DNA from: Balneolaceae bacterium
GTDB taxonomy: Bacteria; Bacteroidota; Rhodothermia; Balneolales; Balneolaceae
Length of the DNA: 9,571 nucleotides
Assembly (NCBI GenBank): GCA_007129085.1
Contig: SKWF01000028.1
Coordinates: forward strand, 1 to 9,571
Direction: 5' to 3'
A program made the translations under genes and the position numbers. Below, piece by piece: positions 1 to 5,436 of this stretch (position 1 is the stretch's first letter; every line of letters starts with the position of its first letter). Under the pieces are notes generated by a model. The model saw nothing but the letters and a program-made list of their open reading frames with translations, was not told where the DNA came from and searched no databases.

Positions 1-534
1 GAAACCAGTGGACGATATGCTGTAGCTGCACATGCTGATCTATCATTTGGTAACTTCGGCATTATGCCGCAAGTGCTCTATTACGAAATGGACGCTACAA
101 ATACAGCTGGCCAAGATATCAGCACCGTATTTATGGGGGCGTATGCAATTCCTTATGAAGTTTCTACAGAAGCGATGATTGCCACCCTCGGGATGTCCTA
201 TTCGTATGATGTAGATTTTGGTCCTGTAACCAATCTTACGTTCTATAACGACTTCAGTTATATGCAGAACACGATTGGAGAAGGTGAAACACTCTTAGCG
301 AGTGGTGAAACTCTGAACCTAAATGATAATTTTGAGTCCACCATCCAAAATATTACCGGATTTCTACTCACAGCCGGACCCGTATTCACCTATTTTGATA
401 TCGCTCAGGGAATCAACCATCCATGGTTGACTGACCAGTTTGGTACAGGTGTTGGACCGGGACATGAAGATTTAGGACAGGGAGATTCTGAATACAATAT
501 TCGGTATAACATTAATATTGGCTTTTACTTCTAA
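1..534 (+). CDS. Outer-membrane beta-barrel (porin-like) protein, 3' part only
   Basis: The frame is open from base 1, so this is the C-terminal 177 residues of a longer protein whose start lies outside the window. The visible part alternates polar and aromatic/hydrophobic residues in short strands joined by Asn/Gly/Asp-rich turns. It ends in NIRYNINIGFYF, where a final aromatic strand with terminal Phe is the usual signal for barrel insertion by the BAM complex. A TAGPVFTYFDIAQG segment precedes a Gly-rich loop. I do not recognise a precise family; a porin or solute-channel role is inferred. The next gene starts 49 bases after the stop with no terminator hairpin between, so it is probably co-transcribed with the BCCT transporter. 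That suggests it lets the same solute cross the outer membrane. Confidence 0.75.
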   Translation, partial: ETSGRYAVAAHADLSFGNFGIMPQVLYYEMDATNTAGQDISTVFMGAYAIPYEVSTEAMIATLGMSYSYDVDFGPVTNLTFYNDFSYMQNTIGEGETLLASGETLNLNDNFESTIQNITGFLLTAGPVFTYFDIAQGINHPWLTDQFGTGVGPGHEDLGQGDSEYNIRYNINIGFYF

Positions 535-583
535 ATCAGGCCATTGCTTTCGAGATTAAACCTCAATAAAAAACTACGATATT

Positions 584-2203
584 ATGGCATTACGAGGAGA
601 AGAAGAGAAACCGAGATCAGAGCGATCCGGTTTAAAAAAATACTTTGAAATACACGGGCCGGTCTTTTGGCCGTCCGTGATTTTAATTACGGTTTTAATT
701 GTAGGTACGTTAGTTGCCGGAGATGCTGCCGAGGAGATGTTTAGTGCAGCACAAACCAACATAACCGATTGGGCAAGTTGGTTATTCGTTGCCGGAGTAA
801 ATATTTTCATCGCCTTTTCGCTCTACTTTGCATTCAGCAAATTTGGAGATATTCGTTTAGGTGGCGATGATGCGAAGCCTGAATTCAGCAAAATGGCATG
901 GTTTGCCATGCTGTTTAGTGCCGGTATGGGTATTGGGTTGATGTTCTTTGCAGTAGCTGAGCCAATGTGGCATCTGCTTTATCCACCGCACGCCGAAGCA
1001 GGAACAACTGAAGCTGCAAGAGACGCCATGGGTGTTACATTCCTTCACTGGGGATTTCACGCCTGGGCCGTATACGCAATTGTAGGCTTAGCGCTTGCAT
1101 TTTTTGCTTTCAATCGAAAATTGCCCCTCTCATTCCGTTCTGTATTTTATCCCCTTTTGGGAGATCGTATAAACGGATGGATTGGAGATGTAATTGATAT
1201 TCTTGCCGTTTTGGCTACTCTTTTCGGGCTGGCAACATCACTTGGTTTAGGTGCTCAACAGGCCGGAGCCGGAATGGAGTTTGTGTTTGGTTTCGAAAAT
1301 ACCACAAACCTGCAAGTGTTAATCATCGTTTTTGTAACCCTGATTGCTGTAGGTTCTGTTGTATTAGGAATCCATAAAGGTGTTAAAGTCTTAAGTGAGT
1401 TTAATATTCGATTAGCCGGACTTTTCCTGCTATTTATACTCGTTGTGGGCCCTACACTATTTATCCTGGGAACTTTCGTACAAAGTACAGGACACTATGC
1501 CCAAAACTTTGCAGAATGGGCATTCTGGACAGAAGCGTTCGATGATGATGGTACGTTTATGAGCACCTGGACAGTATTCTATTGGGCGTGGTGGATATCA
1601 TGGTCACCTTACGTAGGAATGTTTATTGCCCGAATTTCTAAAGGACGCACCGTGAAAGAATTCACACTTGGTGTGTTGATTGTACCGACACTTGTCACAT
1701 TTCTTTGGATGAGTGGATTTGGTGGTGCCGCACTCCATCTTGAACTTGGAGGAATTGCAGAAATTGCAGATGCAGTGGAAGCAGATCAAACAACTTCACT
1801 GTTTGTTCTTCTTAATGAGTTTCCACTCGGTATGATTACCTCTTTCCTTGCAATTGTGCTTGTATTGAGCTTCTTCGTTACATCCTCCGACTCAGGTTCA
1901 TTGGTTATTGATGGACTAACTAGTGGTGGTAAGCTGGATGCTCCTGTAGGTCAGCGTGTATTCTGGGCATCAACAGAGGGTGCTGTTGCAGCTGTTCTGC
2001 TAATCGGTGGAGGCCTTGGGGCACTACAGGCTGCAGCTATTAGTACAGGGTTGCCATTCGTAATAGTCCTGCTGATAATGTGTTACAGCCTCAGGCAGGG
2101 GTTGAACCGGGAATACAAGGACAACTTATCGAAAGAAAAAGATGAGGAGCGAGAGTCGTATCGTGAGCTCGTGTCCAAAACCATTAAAAAACAAAACAAA
2201 TAG
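584..2203 (+). CDS. BCCT-family transporter, probable Na+-coupled glycine betaine uptake
   Basis: This is a 539-residue inner-membrane carrier with about 12 hydrophobic segments between residues 27 and 504. Family hallmarks are clear. TM3 carries GMGIG at 114-118. TM4 has W156, H159, W161 and Y164, matching the aromatic box of BetP. TM8 carries the BCCT signature FYWAWWISWSP at 332-342, with W336, W337 and W340. FVTSSDSGS at 431-439 gives T433/S434, equivalent to a sodium-site Thr-Ser pair in BetP. In this family the last Gly of GMGIG favours betaine with Na+, while choline carriers usually have Asp there, so glycine betaine is the preferred substrate guess. The C-terminal tail (505-539) is short and highly charged, resembling the osmosensing tail of BetP, though no regulation is proven. 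The ATG follows an AT-rich leader without a Shine-Dalgarno. The Usp gene follows at once. Confidence 0.95.
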   Translation: MALRGEEEKPRSERSGLKKYFEIHGPVFWPSVILITVLIVGTLVAGDAAEEMFSAAQTNITDWASWLFVAGVNIFIAFSLYFAFSKFGDIRLGGDDAKPEFSKMAWFAMLFSAGMGIGLMFFAVAEPMWHLLYPPHAEAGTTEAARDAMGVTFLHWGFHAWAVYAIVGLALAFFAFNRKLPLSFRSVFYPLLGDRINGWIGDVIDILAVLATLFGLATSLGLGAQQAGAGMEFVFGFENTTNLQVLIIVFVTLIAVGSVVLGIHKGVKVLSEFNIRLAGLFLLFILVVGPTLFILGTFVQSTGHYAQNFAEWAFWTEAFDDDGTFMSTWTVFYWAWWISWSPYVGMFIARISKGRTVKEFTLGVLIVPTLVTFLWMSGFGGAALHLELGGIAEIADAVEADQTTSLFVLLNEFPLGMITSFLAIVLVLSFFVTSSDSGSLVIDGLTSGGKLDAPVGQRVFWASTEGAVAAVLLIGGGLGALQAAAISTGLPFVIVLLIMCYSLRQGLNREYKDNLSKEKDEERESYRELVSKTIKKQNK

Positions 2204-2206
2204 ATC

Positions 2207-2212
2207 AAGGAG
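2207..2212 (+). promoter_or_regulatory. Shine-Dalgarno AAGGAG before the Usp gene
   Basis: AAGGAG sits 5 bases before the ATG at 2218, inside the 14-base gap after the BCCT stop codon. It fixes the start of the Usp gene. No comparable site precedes the transporter, peptidase, permease or hisS starts in this window, so translation of this downstream gene may be tuned separately or helped by reinitiation. Confidence 0.75.
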
Positions 2213-2217
2213 TTTAT

Positions 2218-3129
2218 ATGGAACGCTATGAAGATTGGTTTGTATGTCTGGATCTCACCAGTATGGATGACATCCTTATTGGCTATACAAACTTCCTTAC
2301 AACAGAAATGAAACCTAAAAAAATTACGTTTACTCACGTTATAAAATCTCAGGACGTGGCTGACGAAATGATCGAACTTTTCCCTGATTTAAAAGATCAG
2401 GGGGATTTCGAAAAAGCCATTAGAGATGAGCTTGAAGGCAAGATTGATAAGCACTTCAGCAACTCTAAAGTTGAAACCGAGCTTCTTTTAAAAACAGGTC
2501 GGCCAACTGATGAGATCATCAACAGTATGAATGAGATTAAACCTGACTTAACCATAATGGGTAAAAAGTCAGGATATATCGGGAAAGGTGTCATCCCCCG
2601 AAAAATTATGAAGTACGTACCTTCATCTATCCTTTTTGTACCGGAAACAAGCCGATATCAGCTTGATAAGGCGCTTGTACCGGTCGACTTCTCCGATCAG
2701 TCTGCAAATGCAGTGAAAGCAGCAGTGGAGCTTACGGGAGATAAAGGTGGTCATGTTTCTGCACAACACGTGTATAACTATCCCGCCCGATTTTTCCCCT
2801 ACCTGCCGGAGGATGATGATGAGGAGAAAATGAATAACTACTTGAACGACTTACAAGACAAGTTTGTGAAAAAACACTCCATTCCGGATGATGTTGAGTT
2901 TGTTTTTTCACTCAATATTGAAGGATCCAAAATGGATCAAATCTACGACCAAGTTGTTCATGATCAGGTGGACTTAATTGTAGCAGCCTCAAAAGCGGAT
3001 AAGAAGATCACCAGTATACTGCGTGAAGATTTTACCGACCAGATGGCTTACTACAGATTTGGAGTTCCACTTCTACTCATTAAAAACAAAGAGAAGCATC
3101 AAAAATTCTTGAAATCGCTCTTTAGCTGA
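2218..3129 (+). CDS. Tandem-domain universal stress protein (UspA family)
   Basis: This is a 303-residue soluble protein made of two Usp (adenine-nucleotide alpha-hydrolase-like) domains, about residues 1-143 and 148-290. Each starts with a beta strand (FVCLDLT; ALVPVDFSD) and ends with a hydrophobic strand (SSILFVPE; VPLLLIKN). The DLTIMGKKSG and DLIVAASKA strands mark the usual positions of the ATP loop. The classical G-2x-G-9x-G-S/T motif is absent in both halves: G115-KK-S118 followed by RK at 128-129 in domain 1, and AASKADKK in domain 2. It may therefore not bind ATP. It lies directly behind the BCCT gene and shares its terminator, so a role in sensing or regulating that carrier is a reasonable inference, as TeaD does for the Halomonas ectoine transporter. 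It could also be a general stress protein that only shares the operon. Confidence 0.9.
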   Translation: MERYEDWFVCLDLTSMDDILIGYTNFLTTEMKPKKITFTHVIKSQDVADEMIELFPDLKDQGDFEKAIRDELEGKIDKHFSNSKVETELLLKTGRPTDEIINSMNEIKPDLTIMGKKSGYIGKGVIPRKIMKYVPSSILFVPETSRYQLDKALVPVDFSDQSANAVKAAVELTGDKGGHVSAQHVYNYPARFFPYLPEDDDEEKMNNYLNDLQDKFVKKHSIPDDVEFVFSLNIEGSKMDQIYDQVVHDQVDLIVAASKADKKITSILREDFTDQMAYYRFGVPLLLIKNKEKHQKFLKSLFS

Positions 3130-3154
3130 TTTTAATATCTATTTCCATTGGTGC

Positions 3155-3190
3155 AGAGCCTCGGCATATTGTCGGGGCTCTTTTTATTTC
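3155..3190 (+). terminator. Rho-independent terminator of the barrel-BCCT-Usp operon
   Basis: The stem AGAGCCTCGGC (3155-3165) pairs with GTCGGGGCTCT (3171-3181) around the loop ATATT. That gives 11 pairs including two G-U wobbles, followed by a T-rich tail (TTTTTATTTC). The T-run lies only on the plus-strand side, so it stops rightward transcription and does not obviously serve the convergent peptidase gene. Confidence 0.9.
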
Positions 3191-3255
3191 AGGCTACATT
3201 TACAAGCCACCCAATGGCTGTAATAATTCACTCTCCTCCCTAAGAAAATTAGCCG

Positions 3256-4935
3256 TTAATACTCCGATATCTCCATAAGTATTTTCCCGTCCGGATCGAT
3301 CGTGACAGGAACATCTTCTGCCACTTCAATTGAAATCACACCATTTTCAGGAGAGACATTCACTCTCTCCCCGCCAATCTCCAGGTCAACAGGCATCGGG
3401 AATCTTATATCACCCTCGGTGTGCCACTCCATTCGAACCATGCCACCCTGCCTTGTTACCGCAAGCCTGGGCAGCTCAGCAGATCTCAGATATACTTCAA
3501 ACAGCCAATCCAACTCTTGTCCGGAAATCGACTCTGTAAGCGTCAGGTAATCGTCCGTCGTAGCAAATCGAACATGAGATCCATCCGTCACAGATTCCAT
3601 CTCCTCGGTGGGATAGGCAAAACGTCTGAGTGATTTGAAAAAAGCCTCATCACCCATGTAATATCGCAGTGTATGCAAAAATGCGGCTCCTTTGTAGTAC
3701 ACATCGCCACCACGTCCTCCACCCGTAATTTCCACGGTGGTTTGCGATTCTCTTGGAGCTGTGGCGCTAGTAGAAGAAATTCTATTCTTAAAAAGCTCCA
3801 TCATTGCGCGATAATCCTCTTCGCCGCTTACATGTTCGGCATAAAGAGCCTGCATATAGGTTCCAAACCCTTCATGTATCCAGAAATCTCGCCAATCCCA
3901 TGCCGTTACAAGATTCCCCCACCACTCGTGCGCCAGCTCATGTTGATGCAAATCATCAAACTGTGAGGGTTCACCAAAAAGAGCGCCATCTTCAAAACCG
4001 GCACCATAGGCAATTAATGTTTGGTGCTCCATGCCGAGATACGGAGCATGAACAACTCCATATTTATCGGCCCGAAATGGGTACGGACCTGCAATATCTT
4101 CCATAAACTCCAGCTGTTCCGCGAATTGAGGAAACAGCTTTTCAGCCTCCTTTATAAACTCGGGCAGCACCCAAAAAATAATCTCCATTTCGTCACCCGA
4201 CGAGCTTTCATAGGTATCAGAAATGGTTTCGTACGGAGCCGCATTAAACGTCACGTTATAATTATTAATCGGTGTAGAAACGAACCAGTGCCACGTTTTC
4301 CATCCGTTTTCAAGATCTGTTGTTCCCCGCGACTGCCCGTTCGATGCTACCACAAGGTCATCCGGCATGGTAATATTTATCCCCACTGAATCGGCTTTAT
4401 CCGAAGGGTGGTCTTTATTCGGCCACCAGGTCCACGCCCCTATCGTCTGCACCGCCACACCTACCCAGGGATCGCCATTTGGAGTTTTATCCCAAACGAG
4501 CCCGCCATCCCAAGGTGGGTTCGATGCCACTAAAGGCTTACCACCATATTCAATTTCAACAACACCACGTTCACCCGGCTGTATGGTTTCAGGGAAAAAG
4601 ACTCTAACCGTTTTGCTCGAATCAGACCGCTCGAACCGTAAATCTGTCTCCTTATCATCTTCCAATCGTGTAATACTTTCGATCTCCAACACCGGATCCA
4701 GTGCCAAAGCTATTACATTTGATGGATGAACCACATCAAAATGAATACCCACTTTTCCGAAAATGGTACTATCTGCGGGATTAATTTTCAGGTCCAAATC
4801 ATAATAATTCACATTATAAACCGCCTCTTCAGGATCAAGCTCCCCACCCGACTCATACACAAGTGTACCTTGAGCTATTGACATATTAAAAGCAGACAAG
4901 ACCAGAACAATAGTTAGAGCAGTGTACCTAATCAT
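3256..4935 (-). CDS. Exported M1-family zinc metallopeptidase (aminopeptidase-like)
   Basis: This is a 559-residue protein with an N-terminal signal peptide: MIR, a hydrophobic stretch to about residue 20, then likely cleavage after A21 in SIAQG. A beta-rich N-domain (about 30-235) precedes the catalytic domain. Zinc ligands are H332 and H336 of HELAHEWWG with E333 as general base. The third ligand E355 in WIHEGF lies 18 residues after H336, exactly the M1 spacing. Y413 in YYKGA matches the catalytic Tyr of the YEKG motif. The exopeptidase GAMEN loop appears as LGMEH (300-304), keeping Met and Glu but with His for Asn. The tail (about 488-559) is a small beta domain. The large helical C-terminal domain of ~850-residue aminopeptidase N is missing, as in the short M1 subgroup. 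It probably trims peptides in the periplasm or outside the cell. The start has no Shine-Dalgarno. Confidence 0.95.
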   Translation of the reverse strand: MIRYTALTIVLVLSAFNMSIAQGTLVYESGGELDPEEAVYNVNYYDLDLKINPADSTIFGKVGIHFDVVHPSNVIALALDPVLEIESITRLEDDKETDLRFERSDSSKTVRVFFPETIQPGERGVVEIEYGGKPLVASNPPWDGGLVWDKTPNGDPWVGVAVQTIGAWTWWPNKDHPSDKADSVGINITMPDDLVVASNGQSRGTTDLENGWKTWHWFVSTPINNYNVTFNAAPYETISDTYESSSGDEMEIIFWVLPEFIKEAEKLFPQFAEQLEFMEDIAGPYPFRADKYGVVHAPYLGMEHQTLIAYGAGFEDGALFGEPSQFDDLHQHELAHEWWGNLVTAWDWRDFWIHEGFGTYMQALYAEHVSGEEDYRAMMELFKNRISSTSATAPRESQTTVEITGGGRGGDVYYKGAAFLHTLRYYMGDEAFFKSLRRFAYPTEEMESVTDGSHVRFATTDDYLTLTESISGQELDWLFEVYLRSAELPRLAVTRQGGMVRMEWHTEGDIRFPMPVDLEIGGERVNVSPENGVISIEVAEDVPVTIDPDGKILMEISEY

Positions 4936-4968
4936 AAATTATTAGTTTGTGAAAATTCAAAACTGAAA

Positions 4969-5180
4969 GGAGGCTTTGAAAAATCTTAAAGCGATACATT
5001 TCGACGTCACTCCACCCCGAAGGATCGGGACCGCGCACCGAACCGAAGGCGATTCCCACGAAGTGAAAAACACCGGCTTCGTTTCGTTGCGCTCAATGTG
5101 ACGTATAACGTCATACTGAGCACAATGAGGAACGGAGCGACAAATGAAGTCGAAGTATCTCCGCGTTTTTCAATACCTCC
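4969..5180. mobile_element. MITE-like imperfect palindromic element, ~212 bp
   Basis: The ends are inverted: GGAGGctTTGAAAAA (4969-4983) mirrors 5166-5180, with 13 of 15 bases matching. Further in, GATACatTTCGAC (4993-5005) mirrors GTCGAAGTATC (5149-5159), and the core is TGACGTataACGTCA (5099-5113). Around the core, CTCAatGTGACG pairs with CGTCATACTGAG. The left arm carries an extra ~65-base block (about 5013-5077) with a small CCCGA-agga-TCGGG hairpin, so the arms are unequal. Identical TGAAA pentamers (4964-4968 and 5181-5185) flank the ends and may be a target-site duplication. It encodes nothing. The CTGAG...GTCGAAGTATCT wording resembles dispersed intergenic repeats I associate with Bacteroidota genomes, so a non-autonomous or REP-like repeat is the best reading. 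Confidence 0.65.
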
Positions 5181-5295
5181 TGAAAATAGAAAACTTCTTT
5201 TAAGTTTCGATTTATATTTTTTTTAAAAATCTTCCTATCAAAATACGGTATCCATTCACTCATATTCTTGATACTCTTTACAGTTATGACTATCC

Positions 5296-5322
5296 TTGGC
5301 GTTCATTAAATGAACGTATAGT
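5296..5322 (+). promoter_or_regulatory. Candidate promoter for the permease-Usp gene
   Basis: TTGGCG (5296-5301) could serve as -35 and TATAGT (5317-5322) as -10, separated by a rather short 15 bases. Shifting the -10 by two bases gives a 17-base spacer with a poorer hexamer (TAGTAT). The site lies ~115 bases before the ATG in AT-rich DNA. The match is moderate, and Bacteroidota-type sigma factors often use other boxes, so this is tentative. Confidence 0.3.
5300..5316. promoter_or_regulatory. Perfect 17-bp palindrome, candidate operator
   Basis: CGTTCATT-A-AATGAACG is perfectly symmetric about a single central A, which is typical of a binding site for a dimeric helix-turn-helix regulator. 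It fills the spacer of the candidate promoter, where a bound repressor would block RNA polymerase. A second, imperfect dyad (TTACTCTAATTAAAGTAA, 8 of 9 pairs) lies at 5340-5357. No regulator gene is in the window. Confidence 0.5.
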
Positions 5323-5436
5323 ATATTAACTGCTTGTTATTACTCTAATTAAAGTAAGTAGTTCATCTCTATGTTTGTGGAATAGTCTCAAAAGAGATTT
5401 TGTTAAACTCTATCATCACAGTTAACAGACTACAAC

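Larger units (their letters stand above)
4936..5436. other. Divergent intergenic region
   Basis: This 501-base gap separates the divergent peptidase and permease genes, and no coding sequence is evident in it. The left half is mostly a palindromic element (4969-5180), which is GC-richer than its surroundings. The right half (about 5181-5436) is AT-rich and contains two dyad-symmetric sites and a candidate promoter facing the permease. Any peptidase promoter must lie within or beyond the palindromic element, or in the ~33 bases between that element and the peptidase ATG. Confidence 0.8.

Noticed and set aside
3205..3219. AGCCA-cccaa-TGGCT hairpin as a terminator for the peptidase gene
   Set aside because: The stem is only 5 bp and there is no U-run on the minus-strand side, so it is not convincing.
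4367..4729. Plus-strand open frame of 120 codons inside the M1 peptidase gene (and similar frames at 3421-4389)
   Set aside because: It lies antisense to a gene with a full catalytic signature. The translation is low-complexity and unlike any family, and there is no start signal.
5389..5402. CAAAA-gaga-TTTTG hairpin just before the permease start
   Set aside because: It is a short AT-only stem expected by chance in AT-rich DNA, and it competes with an equally weak TCTC/GAGA pairing.
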